52,690 nucleotides of DNA from Actinomycetes bacterium. Lineage in GTDB: Bacteria > Actinomycetota > Acidimicrobiia > Acidimicrobiales > Bog-793. Below, piece after piece: positions 35,654 to 44,707 of this stretch (position 1 is the first letter of the stretch; each line of letters opens with the position of its first letter). The translations under genes and the position numbers were made by a program. Location of the stretch: the NCBI GenBank assembly GCA_021829645.1, contig JAKBPI010000013.1, positions 1 through 52,690 of the forward strand, in the 5' to 3' direction. The notes below the pieces were generated by a model. The model searched no databases. It saw only the letters and a list, made by a program, of their open reading frames with translations, and had not been told where the DNA came from.

Positions 35654-36787
35654 TTATGTATCTTGCTCAATTTTTTTAATGGCATCCGCTAATTTTGATG
35701 CCAAAATTTTTGTATTCAGCTCTGTCTCAGCCCTGTGACGTGCCGCCTCGGCAAAAGCAAGACGCAGCTTATCGTCGTCCATTAACGTTACTATAGCCTG
35801 TTTGGCCACTGCAACATCCCCGGGGCGATCAAGAATCAAACCTGTTTTTGAATCCAAAACGGCCTCATGACTGCCACCGCTTCTTCCTGCTATCGAAGTA
35901 AGTCCGGCCGCAGCAGCTTCGTTGAATACGATCCCATAGCCCTCTTGCTCCAGACCAAACCATCTATTTCTGCAAAGCATGGCAAAAATATCTGAAGCTC
36001 CTAATAAAAGCTTCAGCTTCTCTTCCGATACCTCTCCCAAAAACTCGACTGGTGCCCGTTTGGCATCCGCAAGCTGTTTTAATCTGCTTTCATCCCTACC
36101 TTTACCGGCAATCACCAAAAAAATATCTCTGCCTTCTCCTGCCAAAGCCGCTACGGCTTCTATCAAAACATCCATGCCTTTTCTGGGCACTAAACGACTT
36201 ATACTGGCTATCGTAAAAGGGGTGTTCGACAATCCCAAAAGCTGACGGGCTTTTTCCTTGTTCATACCTTCAGGGAGTAGAAAACGATTTATATCAATAC
36301 CGGGCAAGATGACGACAGCATCGGAGCGCTCATAGCCAAAAGCCGATTTCACTTCCCGCAAAGCATAATGTCCGGCCGAAAGCACGAATGAGGCTTCTTG
36401 AAGAACTTTTTTTAGCAAGACCTTGACGCCAGGTAAACGCGCCGGCACTGTTATTTCCGCTCCATGTAGAATAACGCCGTAAGGTATACCGAGTTGGGGA
36501 CCCAAAAGACCTACCGGCAAAGCAGGATCCAGAATCACCAACGATGCATCTTTGTCAAGCACGACTTTTTCAATTGCTTTTCTGATTTTTGGAGTAGGAA
36601 GTAACATTTTTTCATCAAGACGATGCACGACAAAATTTTGTTTAGCGTCAAAATCCCTATCCCCCGGATGGGCTATTGTGACGACTTCAAAAGAATCGGG
36701 ATCTAGTTCATTCCACAAATCATACAGATAAGACTGAATACCTCCGCGCTTTGGAGGGAAATCATTGGTGACAAGTATATGAGACAC
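35654..36787 (-). CDS. pimB: PimB-like GT4 mannosyltransferase (phosphatidylinositol mannoside synthesis)
   Basis: This 377-residue GT4 glycosyltransferase opens with ILVTNDFPPKRGGIQSYLYD, typical of the PimB/MgtA group. The nucleotide-sugar site is seen in SISRLVPRKGMDVLIEAVAA, and the GT4 E-x7-E motif in EQEGYGIVFNEAAAAGLTSI. PimB transfers mannose from GDP-mannose to phosphatidylinositol monomannoside at the inner membrane face. The start is GTG with a GGGAG ribosome binding site. Specificity is inferred from the family, since related enzymes use other lipids. Confidence 0.85.
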   Translation of the reverse strand: MSHILVTNDFPPKRGGIQSYLYDLWNELDPDSFEVVTIAHPGDRDFDAKQNFVVHRLDEKMLLPTPKIRKAIEKVVLDKDASLVILDPALPVGLLGPQLGIPYGVILHGAEITVPARLPGVKVLLKKVLQEASFVLSAGHYALREVKSAFGYERSDAVVILPGIDINRFLLPEGMNKEKARQLLGLSNTPFTIASISRLVPRKGMDVLIEAVAALAGEGRDIFLVIAGKGRDESRLKQLADAKRAPVEFLGEVSEEKLKLLLGASDIFAMLCRNRWFGLEQEGYGIVFNEAAAAGLTSIAGRSGGSHEAVLDSKTGLILDRPGDVAVAKQAIVTLMDDDKLRLAFAEAARHRAETELNTKILASKLADAIKKIEQDT

Positions 36788-36948
36788 TTTACAACTCCCG
36801 AGTTATTTAGTATAAAACTACTCTAAAACAAGTCGGTAAAAACTGTTTCGACTTCTATAGAAACAAAAATATTTTCCGCTGCAAAGGAAAAGAGACCAAC
36901 CGCTATAGTAGCAATCGGCCTCTTGGGAACCCGTAACCCGAAATGTCT

Positions 36949-37146
36949 TTATACCGCTTTTTGTTCGTACCTGACTTCCGGAACCAGCCCGACTCCCTGC
37001 AACAGTGTCAGTACCCTGCCTTCTTCTTTGGTAAAACTTACTTTACCCACAGCAGGTCCGACAATAAAACTCACCAGGCAATCGGCACATGCCGTCTCTC
37101 TGTCCTGCGTACAGTCATTGCAATCAAAAACCAAATCTGCCGCCAT
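36949..37146 (-). CDS. Small Cys-rich protein
   Basis: The 65-residue protein carries four or five cysteines in FDCNDCTQDRETACADCLVS, arranged as CxxC...CxxC, suitable for zinc or an iron-sulfur cluster. Similar small proteins with a DDCVV motif occur in Acidimicrobiia genomes. An AAAGGTGAT ribosome binding site precedes the ATG. It lies between pimB and rdgB on the same strand. The function is unknown. Confidence 0.7.
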   Translation of the reverse strand: MAADLVFDCNDCTQDRETACADCLVSFIVGPAVGKVSFTKEEGRVLTLLQGVGLVPEVRYEQKAV

Positions 37147-37210
37147 TTGTCATCACCTTTCTGTCTCTCTTCATACATCACAGCATAAGGGTGTATCAAA
37201 AAAACTGCAC

Positions 37211-37822
37211 TCAAGGCTCCAGACTAAGAATCTGGTCAAAAAGGGCTATAAAAGCTTTCTTTCTGTGCGAGATACTGTCTTTTAGTTCAGGCGACATCTC
37301 GGCAAAAGTTGTTTCATAGCCATCCGGCTTAAATACAGGATCATACCCGAAGCCATTTTGCCCCTTGGAATAAAAAAGTAACTGTCCTTTGATTTCACCC
37401 GTTGCCGACAACTCATCCCCGTCGGGAAAAACCAACAAAGCCTGAGTTATAAAACTGGCTCCCCTATCTTGGAAGTCTCTCATTTCCGATAACAACTTTT
37501 CCACATTTTCTTCATCCGAAGCGTGCTCACCGGCATAGCAGGAAGAGTTAACTCCCGGTAAGCCACCAAGAGAATTCACCAAAAGACCGGAGTCATCGGC
37601 CAATGCAGGCAAATTGGTAGCTTGGGCTATTCTCGAAGCTTTTATTCGGGCGTTTGCCAAAAAGGTGTTGCCGGTTTCCTCTATCTCGCCTACATCACTT
37701 GGTCTGGGGTGAATGTCTATGTTAAGGTCTTTTGCATAATATGTTTCTAAAATATTGAGAATTTCTGTCACTTTATGACTATTAGCGGTAGCAAGTACTA
37801 TTTCGTTTGGACGAAAAATCAA
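37211..37822 (-). CDS. rdgB: XTP/dITP pyrophosphatase (RdgB/HAM1)
   Basis: The 203-residue enzyme hydrolyses non-canonical purine triphosphates (dITP, XTP) to monophosphates, keeping them out of DNA. Signatures are IVLATANSHKVTEI, NTFLANARIKASRIAQ, LALADDSGLLVNSLGGLPGV-like residues (DDSG), GQNGFGYDPVF and SPELKDSISHRKKA. The start is TTG with a GGAG ribosome binding site. It directly follows rph, an arrangement conserved in actinobacteria. Confidence 0.94.
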   Translation of the reverse strand: MIFRPNEIVLATANSHKVTEILNILETYYAKDLNIDIHPRPSDVGEIEETGNTFLANARIKASRIAQATNLPALADDSGLLVNSLGGLPGVNSSCYAGEHASDEENVEKLLSEMRDFQDRGASFITQALLVFPDGDELSATGEIKGQLLFYSKGQNGFGYDPVFKPDGYETTFAEMSPELKDSISHRKKAFIALFDQILSLEP

Positions 37823-37851
37823 GACGATCTCCTTTTCTGAAAAACAAATTG

Positions 37852-38607
37852 CTATTCGCGCAAAAACCCCAATTCCTTTGGCTTAGGCGGGATCAAAAGG
37901 GATTCCGCTTGTATGCCGATAAGTTGCTGAATGCCGCTTGTTGCTATATCCAACATTTCATCCAACTCTTTTTTGGCAAAAGTCTTTCCTTCAGCCGTAC
38001 CCTGTAACTCCACAAAAGCCTCTTCCCCTGTCATTACCACATTCAGATCTACTTCGGCTTTACTGTCTTCCGAATAGTCCAAATCAAGCAGAATTTCTCC
38101 GTCCACAATGCCAATTGAGACAGCGGCCAGAGCTGTTTTTAGGGGGTGTGAGGTCAGCTTTCCGCCCATCACCAACCTGGTGCACAGATCATACAAAGCA
38201 ACATATGACCCAGTAATGGCAGCCGTCCTCGTGCCGCCATCTGCCTGCAAAACATCGCAGTCCACGATAATCTGAGTTTCACCCAAAGCATCCAGGTCAG
38301 TAACAGCTCTTAAGGACCTGCCTATCAGTCTTTGGATTTCCTGCGTACGACCTGATTGTTTTCCGCCAACAGCCTCTCTGTTGATCCTTTCCTGAGACGC
38401 TCCGGGCAACATAGAATATTCGGCGCTTAGCCAACCACGGCCGGTTCCTTTCATCCAACGCGGCACGTCTTTTTGTACAGAACAAGTACAAAGCACTTTT
38501 GTATTGCCCATAGAAATCAACACGGATGCAAGAGGGTTTTCTACAAAATCTCTTATGATCTCGATGTTTCTAAGTGAGGTATTGGCCCTTGCCTGTGCCC
38601 GTGCCAT
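37852..38607 (-). CDS. rph: Ribonuclease PH
   Basis: The 251-residue protein is a phosphate-dependent 3'-5' exoribonuclease that trims tRNA 3' ends. Signatures are ASVLISMGNTKVLCTCSVQ, GRGWLSAEYSMLPGAS, QEIQRLIGRSLRAVTDLDAL, ETQIIVDCDVLQADGGTRTA and LDLDYSEDSKAEVDLNVVMT. The ATG at 38607, with a strong AAGGAGA site, is chosen over one 33 bases upstream. It precedes rdgB with a 29-base gap. Confidence 0.95.
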   Translation of the reverse strand: MARAQARANTSLRNIEIIRDFVENPLASVLISMGNTKVLCTCSVQKDVPRWMKGTGRGWLSAEYSMLPGASQERINREAVGGKQSGRTQEIQRLIGRSLRAVTDLDALGETQIIVDCDVLQADGGTRTAAITGSYVALYDLCTRLVMGGKLTSHPLKTALAAVSIGIVDGEILLDLDYSEDSKAEVDLNVVMTGEEAFVELQGTAEGKTFAKKELDEMLDIATSGIQQLIGIQAESLLIPPKPKELGFLRE

Positions 38608-38935
38608 TGGTATCTCCTTTTGCCTTGAATACTTAAACAATTCTAGTATGTCTTAGAGGCAAAAGCCCATAGAAAAATTTTTTAGGCTTTAGTAAATCAA
38701 CATAGATACAAACCGGCAATTCTATTAACCGCCCGGACACGAGTTACCAGAACACAGGTGCATAGTTGAATACTTAATACATACTAAAAAATAGCTACAA
38801 TATCTGGATATAGTTGAAGTAAGTATTTCTGCATATATTTTGAATACATCCACGATATCGAACTATTACCCAAGAGCGGTATCGCAATAGGAAAAACAGA
38901 TTTTTGTCATCGCAAGAATCAGATGCGTATCTGAA
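38608..38935. other. Intergenic stretch, no gene seen
   Basis: This AT-rich spacer lies between cysM and rph. In mycobacteria this position holds a rhomboid-family gene and murI, but no trace of either is visible here. No hairpin or RNA motif was recognised. Confidence 0.6.
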
Positions 38936-39883
38936 TTAGAAGTAAATTGTCTTCTTTGCTCTCTCAGTCACGACATCAATATCGTCTGTCCAAGCTCCGG
39001 TAGACAGATACTTCCAACCGCCGTCCGGCGATATGACTAAAATAACACCTTTTTCAATTTGTCTGGCACACTTTACGGCTCCCGCCAAAGCGGCTCCCGT
39101 TGAAATCCCGGCAAAAATGCCTATTCCAGCCAGTCTCCTTGACCACTCGATGGAATCCTTCGGACCTACGACTGTTTTCCTGTCTAACAGCTTTTCGCCG
39201 CCGAACTCGGTAAAGATAGGAGGTATGTAACCATCGTCCAAATTTCGTAACCCGTCCACCATTTCACCAGAAGGAGGTTCAACTGCCCATATTTCAATAT
39301 CCGGATTTTTTTCTTTCAGGTAGCTGCCCACCCCTATCAGCGTACCGCTAGTACCCAGACCGGCTATAAAATGTGTAACATCTGGACAATCTCTCCAGAT
39401 CTCTGGACCGGTTGTCAGGATGTGAGCCTTCGGATTCGCTGGGTTGGCATATTGATACAGGAACACCCATTCCGGATGTTCCTTTGCCAATTGGGTCGCC
39501 ATACGTACGGCACCGTTTGAGCCTTCCGATCCGGGTGACTCGATTATTTCAGCTCCGTATATCAAAAGTAGCTGTCTTCGCTCAGGAGAAACATTGCCCG
39601 GCAATACGACTTTCAGATGATAGCCTTTCACTTTTGCCACCAAAGCAAGTCCTATGCCGGTGTTACCCGAAGAAGGTTCCAACAAAGTTGCCCCGGGTTT
39701 CAGTATGCCTTGTTCTTCGGCATCTTCAATGAGAGAAAGAGCCACTCTGTCCTTGATCGAACCGCCTGGATTGCCACCTTCCAGTTTGAGCATAATTTTT
39801 ACTTCCGGGTTTGGACTCAAAGTAGATATGTCCACCACCGGAGTATTGCCGATTAGATCAAGAACGCTTTTGGCTACCGGCAT
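38936..39883 (-). CDS. cysM: Cysteine synthase CysM (O-phosphoserine / CysO-dependent type)
   Basis: The 315-residue PLP enzyme shows the PLP lysine in GGNPGGSIKDRVALSLIEDA, the phosphate-binding region at LEPSSGNTGIGLALVAKVKG and FIAGLGTSGTLIGVGSYLKE, and EIWAVEPPSGEMVDGLRN. It starts three bases after the CysO stop, as in the mycobacterial cysO-cysM pair, where CysM uses O-phosphoserine and CysO thiocarboxylate as sulfur donor. That substrate is inferred from context. Confidence 0.92.
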   Translation of the reverse strand: MPVAKSVLDLIGNTPVVDISTLSPNPEVKIMLKLEGGNPGGSIKDRVALSLIEDAEEQGILKPGATLLEPSSGNTGIGLALVAKVKGYHLKVVLPGNVSPERRQLLLIYGAEIIESPGSEGSNGAVRMATQLAKEHPEWVFLYQYANPANPKAHILTTGPEIWRDCPDVTHFIAGLGTSGTLIGVGSYLKEKNPDIEIWAVEPPSGEMVDGLRNLDDGYIPPIFTEFGGEKLLDRKTVVGPKDSIEWSRRLAGIGIFAGISTGAALAGAVKCARQIEKGVILVISPDGGWKYLSTGAWTDDIDVVTERAKKTIYF

Positions 39884-39886
39884 TTA

Positions 39887-40162
39887 CTACCCTCCTGCTA
39901 CGGCCGGAAGTATGGATATTACACTGCCCTCTTGAACTTTTGTATCAAGTTTATCGAGATAACGAACATCGTCATCGTCTAGGTAAACATTGACAAACTT
40001 ATGGAGGCTACCGTCACCTGTCAAAATTTGCCCCTCCAACCCAGGATAGCCGGCAGCCAAGTTTCTCAAAACTTCTCCTACCGTATCACCTTCTGTCTTT
40101 ACAACAGATTGTCCTTCTGCGGCACTCCTGAGCAAGGTTGGCAATCTTACTTCTATAGCCAC
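39887..40162 (-). CDS. cysO: CysO-like ubiquitin-fold sulfur carrier (MoaD/ThiS family)
   Basis: The 91-residue beta-grasp protein ends in the diagnostic diglycine (ILPAVAGG), which becomes a thiocarboxylate. The body (VEVRLPTLLRSAAEGQS-like start, VGEVLRNLAAGYPGLEGQIL, VNVYLDDDDVRYLDKLDTKV) follows the MoaD/CysO pattern. It is immediately upstream of cysM, so it most likely donates sulfur for cysteine synthesis rather than for molybdopterin. The start is GTG with a GGAGGG site. The 40163-40379 gap upstream shows no gene. Confidence 0.9.
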   Translation of the reverse strand: MAIEVRLPTLLRSAAEGQSVVKTEGDTVGEVLRNLAAGYPGLEGQILTGDGSLHKFVNVYLDDDDVRYLDKLDTKVQEGSVISILPAVAGG

Positions 40163-40379
40163 TATCCCTCCGCTTCATTGTGGAATTAAACTCTTAATTC
40201 CTGACTAACTTAGTCATATTATACCCTAATGCATTCTCTTCCGTGCATAAGAGACGGAACAAGATCAATAAAACAACTAAAGTGCCCAAAGTATATACAA
40301 AGCACCGCAACATAGATGAGAATAGCTAACGCTTGCCATTCCGTACAAGCATACTGTCTTTCAATAAGGCTCCAAGAGA

Positions 40380-41156
40380 TCAAACACTGAGCAGTACCAC
40401 ATGCCATGTACCCACCAGCATGCCTGCCATATTGGCGATCAATACCATCGCCAACGCCGACAATATGAGCACTGCATCATGTTTTTGTACTTTTTGCTCC
40501 CTCGCGGAAGTTCGAGAGACTTTCAAATTAAATCCTCTGGCATCCATTGTCATAGCCAATCTGTTGGCTTTCCTAATCGCCGATACAAAAAGTGCGAATA
40601 CAGAAGTAACGAACAGCACTAACTTCGCAATGGGTCCTCTGCCGTAGTCAATACCTCTTGAACGTCTTGCTCTTATAATGAGTGAAAACTCTTCACTCAA
40701 TAACGGTAGCAACCTAAAAGATGCCAGCGCCGCATAAGCGTACCTTGGCGATATACGGAATTGCTGAACCAAAGAATCTGCCAAATCGACAGGATCGGTA
40801 GAACTGAAAAGCAAAATACCCGGCATAGCGATTGCCACCAGCCTAAGAGATATACCGGCTATAACCAAGGATGAGGCTTTGGAAGCCACGATATTAGCTA
40901 TAGCAACGCTTATGGCAGCCAAAAATAAGGGGTATGTTTTTTTAAAAACCGCCTTGTAAGGAATTGCAAAAACACCAAGGGCAATGCACTCGACTGCAAG
41001 AGCCACCGAAGCACTCGTTATATCGTCACTCACCAAAAGGCCCAAAGCTATCAACAAAGCGGCAAGCAACTTTGCCGCCGGATTGTATTGACCGAGCTTT
41101 CCTTCCAGAAAAAAGATACCTGGCTCAGACATTAGTCTGACCCTTCTCAATGCCAT
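40380..41156 (-). CDS. ykoC: ECF transporter transmembrane subunit (EcfT/YkoC)
   Basis: The 258-residue membrane protein has about five or six helices and the two short Ala-Arg-Gly-type coupling motifs of EcfT: RARRSRGIDYG and TMDARGFNLK, each of which contacts an ATPase. Its start overlaps the ATPase gene by 32 bases. With the TPP-controlled YkoE-like S component upstream, it is the YkoC partner in an energy-coupling-factor transporter for a thiamine-related molecule. Confidence 0.9.
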   Translation of the reverse strand: MALRRVRLMSEPGIFFLEGKLGQYNPAAKLLAALLIALGLLVSDDITSASVALAVECIALGVFAIPYKAVFKKTYPLFLAAISVAIANIVASKASSLVIAGISLRLVAIAMPGILLFSSTDPVDLADSLVQQFRISPRYAYAALASFRLLPLLSEEFSLIIRARRSRGIDYGRGPIAKLVLFVTSVFALFVSAIRKANRLAMTMDARGFNLKVSRTSAREQKVQKHDAVLILSALAMVLIANMAGMLVGTWHVVLLSV

Positions 41157-42657
41157 AGTTGAACTTCTCGTTTAGTTCCGAACGCTTGGCAACAAATAAA
41201 TCTAAGTTGTTTTCACCCACAATGATCCCTTTTGACAGAGAGACTACTCTATCTGCCAAGATACTGGTCAGTTCCACATCATGAGTAATAAGCACCACTG
41301 CTTGGCCGGCGTCTGTTTTCTCTGACAATAACGCAACAAGCTCGTAAAAAGTATTGGCATCCTGCCCAAAAGTAGGTTCGTCCAAAATCAATACTTCTGG
41401 ATCCGCCATTAGAGCAGCAGCCACGGAAAGTCTTCTCTTCTCTCCGCCGGAGAGAGTGAAGGGATTGCAGTCCGCCAAATGTGTCAGCCCAAGTCTGGCC
41501 AAAAGCTCATCCGCTTTTTGTTTGGCGGTATCTGGTTTCATTTTGAGTCTCTTCGGCAAAATGAGTAGCTCTTTTATAACCTTCGAAGTTAGAAATTGGT
41601 GTTCTGGTTCTTGAAACACCATTCCCACATGCTGAACAAGCTCTTTGGCTCTCCAGGAAAAATAGCTTTCCCCGTTTTTGACACCGATAAATTCGACTTG
41701 ACCGTGCGTAGGTTTCAGCAACGACGCCAAGACAAGTGCCAAAGTTGTTTTTCCCGAACCGTTGTTTCCCATGACGGACAACACGTGATGAGATTTTATC
41801 TGCAAAGAAATCTCGCTTACGGCCATACGTGATTGACCCGGATGCTTGGCACTTATCTGACGTGCTTCGAGACATGTCGCCTCTCCAAAGGAAATGGGCC
41901 TTTTCCGCTCTACCAGCTCATCGGGCAAAAAAATACCCGACTTTCTCAAGAAATTGCCGTGCTTGACAAAAACTTCCTCTGGATGACCACTCAGCACAGA
42001 TTCACCTTTGTCCAATAAGACAATCACTTTATCCGCCAACTTGACAAGTTCGGTAAGTCTGTGCTCAATTAACAACACAGTGGCATTTGTTTTTTGATGC
42101 AAATGAAACATGGTCTCTATGACAGACCGTGCACCAAGAGGATCCAGATTGGCTGTTGGTTCGTCAAGCAACCAAATACTCGGCATGGCAGCAAGCAAGT
42201 CCGCTACCACGAGTCTCTGCTGTTCTCCTCCAGAGAGAGCACTTGTGTAATGGGAAATCGGATAAGTCAGTCCTACTTCAGATAATGCAGCATTTACCCT
42301 TGGCCAAATGACGTCCTTTGGTATCCCCATATTCTCCAGACCAAAAGCCACTTCGTCGCCAATACGACTCATAACCAACGAAGTAGTGGGGTCCTGAAAA
42401 ACTATCCCTACATCCGTTTGGGTATCCAACGGATGAAGTCCATTGATCAGTAGCTTTCCTTCTTCTTCCCCAAGGGAATTGGCACTCAACAGGCCGGCAA
42501 GCGCATGCAATAAAGTACTCTTGCCAGATCCGGATGCTCCCAGCAGCAAGACCTTTTCCTGTGCTTCAATTTCTAGATTGAGATGTCTTAAAGCATATTC
42601 TTCTCTGTCAAAGTAACGAAAACCCCAGTCGACAGCTTGTATCAGAGGGCTCGACAC
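41125..42657 (-). CDS. ykoD: ECF transporter fused double ATPase (EcfA-EcfA'/YkoD)
   Basis: The 510-residue protein is two ABC ATPases in tandem. Domain 1 has Walker A LLLGASGSGKSTLLHA, signature LSGGEQQRLVVADLL and Walker B WLLDEPTANLDP. Domain 2 has Walker A VMGNNGSGKTTLALVL, signature LSGGEKRRLSVAAAL and Walker B LILDEPTFGQDA. This is the YkoD arrangement, powering vitamin uptake with YkoC and YkoE. The GTG start lies directly against the ykoE stop (no gap), so the genes are coupled. Confidence 0.93.
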   Translation of the reverse strand: MSSPLIQAVDWGFRYFDREEYALRHLNLEIEAQEKVLLLGASGSGKSTLLHALAGLLSANSLGEEEGKLLINGLHPLDTQTDVGIVFQDPTTSLVMSRIGDEVAFGLENMGIPKDVIWPRVNAALSEVGLTYPISHYTSALSGGEQQRLVVADLLAAMPSIWLLDEPTANLDPLGARSVIETMFHLHQKTNATVLLIEHRLTELVKLADKVIVLLDKGESVLSGHPEEVFVKHGNFLRKSGIFLPDELVERKRPISFGEATCLEARQISAKHPGQSRMAVSEISLQIKSHHVLSVMGNNGSGKTTLALVLASLLKPTHGQVEFIGVKNGESYFSWRAKELVQHVGMVFQEPEHQFLTSKVIKELLILPKRLKMKPDTAKQKADELLARLGLTHLADCNPFTLSGGEKRRLSVAAALMADPEVLILDEPTFGQDANTFYELVALLSEKTDAGQAVVLITHDVELTSILADRVVSLSKGIIVGENNLDLFVAKRSELNEKFNYGIEKGQTNV

Positions 42658-43302
42658 TTAAATACTTGTTTTGACACGCCTAGAAAAACTGCCCAATGCG
42701 CCTGCTCTTTCCAGACCTTTCACCAAAAGCCAGCCAAGTAGTCCGGCGATAACAGCAGAGCTCGTCATAACGATAATGACATAAGTTGCTTTCCAATTGC
42801 CCTGCCAAGCAGAATAATAGTAGTAAAGATCCAGTGAGGACGCGGCCAAACCGGCGGCGGCTCCGGCTATGACAGCAACGGGCAAACGAAAAGCCCGGTA
42901 AAAAAACAGAGCGAAAATTATTTCTGGTGCCAACCCCTGTGCCAACCCGTAGAGAACGACTGATAAACCCCACTGACTCCCCAAAAGAGCTTCCACTATA
43001 GAAGCCAGGAGTTCAGTATAAAAAGCAGCCAACGGCTTTTTAATAATCAGTCCCCCTATCACACCCGGGGCCAGCCATACTCCATACATAACGGCTTGAG
43101 CAGGTGGAAAACCGGCAAAGGCGGCCGATGTCGTGCTCCAAAGTTGATCCCAACCCCAAAACACAGCTCCACCGGCCACAGCTATCACGGAAGCGACCAC
43201 TATATCTATGGTGCGCCATCTGTAGCGGGATGTACTTTTTTTATTAAATCCAGTACCTTGAGGATTTGTTGCTGCGGATAAAATATCAATATTGCTTGCC
43301 AT
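42658..43302 (-). CDS. ykoE: Thiamine/HMP ECF substrate-binding component YkoE
   Basis: The 214-residue membrane protein has about six helices and YkoE-like segments (IDIVVASVIAVAGGAVFWGW, YGVWLAPGVIGGLIIKKPLA, LYGLAQGLAPEIIFALFFYR). YkoE binds hydroxymethylpyrimidine or thiamine and passes it through the YkoC-YkoD module. The assignment is strengthened by the TPP riboswitch directly upstream. A polar tail of about 28 residues precedes the first helix. Confidence 0.92.
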   Translation of the reverse strand: MASNIDILSAATNPQGTGFNKKSTSRYRWRTIDIVVASVIAVAGGAVFWGWDQLWSTTSAAFAGFPPAQAVMYGVWLAPGVIGGLIIKKPLAAFYTELLASIVEALLGSQWGLSVVLYGLAQGLAPEIIFALFFYRAFRLPVAVIAGAAAGLAASSLDLYYYYSAWQGNWKATYVIIVMTSSAVIAGLLGWLLVKGLERAGALGSFSRRVKTSI

Positions 43303-43307
43303 TTTTT

Positions 43308-43386
43308 GACTCCCTTCGCTGGCATTATCCAGATCAGGTCCAAGGGTCTGCAGAAACCTGCACTCTCAGCTAAAAGCTCCCCTGTC
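43308..43386 (-). promoter_or_regulatory. TPP (THI-box) riboswitch
   Basis: On the minus strand the leader contains the conserved TPP aptamer elements in order: CAGGGGAGC, GCTGAGAGTG, ACCCTTGGACCTG and GATCTGGATAATGCCAGCG, closed by GAC/GTC at the base. It ends five bases before the ykoE ATG, and its terminal GGGAG is the ribosome binding site. Control is therefore probably translational: thiamine pyrophosphate binding would hide the ribosome binding site. Confidence 0.95.
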
Positions 43387-43498
43387 CGTGTTATCTTTTA
43401 CCGACAATAGCACATATCGTCAAAACAAAAAGATGCTAAAAATAGAAAACACAAAAAAACAGTAACCACAGTAGTTCCCGGGTAAGAAGAAGCCGCTT

Positions 43499-43927
43499 TT
43501 ATGGTTCTTCGGGCAATATAGGCTCTTCTGCTATTTGCGAGTCAACAATTCTATAAGAACGCATTACCGGGACTTCGTGACGCAACGAAACCAATACATA
43601 ATGCCAGTTTGGATCGGGTGCAAGCTCGACATCCGTAGGAGAGGGATAGGGATCTGTGTGAGTATGAGAGTGAAAAACACCCATAATCTCATACCCGTTT
43701 TGCTCGGCCTGCCTATCAGCGCGTAGGTAGTCTTTGCCATCTATAGAATACAACTTGGCGGATTTGGCAGCATTTTGTGCCAGATAGGCATCAACGACAA
43801 AACCCTTATCTGAAAATCCCAGAAGCAGCCCACATCCTTCATCCGGCAAAGAAGAAAGACACCATGCCATAATCTTGTTTTGTATATCTGCCGGAATTAC
43901 GATACAGCTATCACCCAACTCTGTCAT
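43499..43927 (-). CDS. mec: JAMM/MPN metalloprotease, Mec-like (CysO-cysteine peptidase)
   Basis: The protein (142 residues from the ATG at 43927; a GTG at 43978 would add 17) has the full JAMM motif: Glu in LPDEGCGLLLGF, then HSH, seven residues, Ser, two residues, Asp in HSHTHTDPYPSPTD. In mycobacteria this enzyme removes cysteine from the CysO-Cys adduct. CysO and CysM lie 3.3 kb downstream, separated by the thiamine transporter. It follows smpB on the same strand. Confidence 0.88.
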   Translation of the reverse strand: MTELGDSCIVIPADIQNKIMAWCLSSLPDEGCGLLLGFSDKGFVVDAYLAQNAAKSAKLYSIDGKDYLRADRQAEQNGYEIMGVFHSHTHTDPYPSPTDVELAPDPNWHYVLVSLRHEVPVMRSYRIVDSQIAEEPILPEEP

Positions 43928-44052
43928 TACAGCTATGCCTTCCCATTCCGGTTGCCTGAAATAATAAATCCCTGACACAGATAGCCAAATTCATATCCGG
44001 CACAAAGTATTTGTTGTTCATAATCGGAAAATCGACTTTCATGTCGTTGGAG

Positions 44053-44616
44053 CTAAACATGGGATCTGTACTTTTGGTAAGACCTGAGTGCTCTTTCTGC
44101 TTCCCTGTTGGCCTCTCGTTCCGCAAGAGTTTTTCTTTTGTCATAGATCCTTTTCCCTTTTGCTAAAGCCAGATCTACTTTCACAATTCCGTCCTTGAAA
44201 TAGAGAGAGAGCGGAATTAAAGTAAGAGATTGTTGTGTAACCTTACCAGCTAATTCGTCAATTTGTCTTCTATGGAGAAGAAGTTTGCGTTTGCGGTCAG
44301 CGCTTACATGACCAAAACCGGTAGCATAAGCGTATTCAGAAATATGTGCCCCTAAAAGCCAGACTTCTCCGCCTTCAATTCTGGCATAAGAATCTTGGAG
44401 GTTCGCTCGCCCCTCCCTTAAGGATTTAACTTCTCCACCCCGTAAGGCAATACCGCATTCTATGGTCTGAATTACTTCGTATTCATGTTTTGCCCGCTTA
44501 TTTTGACAAATAATTCTATTGTTGGGATCGTTCTTGATCTTCTTGGATGATTTAGAATTTCTATTTGCCGCGACAATTCCAGAACTTGTCAGATAGTTGG
44601 ATTGCCTTGGTGTCAT
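44053..44616 (-). CDS. smpB: SsrA-binding protein SmpB
   Basis: SmpB binds tmRNA and brings it to stalled ribosomes. The core starts at about residue 35 (CQNKRAKHEYEVIQTIECGI) and contains LRGGEVKSLREGRANLQDSY, GGEVWLLGAHISEYAYATGF and the C-terminal GKRIYDKRKTLAEREANREA. The annotated start gives a basic N-terminal extension of about 34 residues and has no clear ribosome binding site, so a later start is possible, but no ATG is available nearer the core. Its RNA partner ssrA is 2 kb away on the other strand. Confidence 0.94.
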   Translation of the reverse strand: MTPRQSNYLTSSGIVAANRNSKSSKKIKNDPNNRIICQNKRAKHEYEVIQTIECGIALRGGEVKSLREGRANLQDSYARIEGGEVWLLGAHISEYAYATGFGHVSADRKRKLLLHRRQIDELAGKVTQQSLTLIPLSLYFKDGIVKVDLALAKGKRIYDKRKTLAEREANREAERALRSYQKYRSHV

Positions 44617-44707
44617 GTATTCAATTTAGCTGTCAAATCAAATACTTGTTATCTAAACAGGAAAAGACGATAACAAACATTGCCTAAGACACCATATCTA
44701 TCAGCGA

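Noticed and set aside
40219-40407. 62-codon leftward frame downstream of ykoC
   Set aside because: It overlaps the end of ykoC, lacks a ribosome binding site and shows no similarity.
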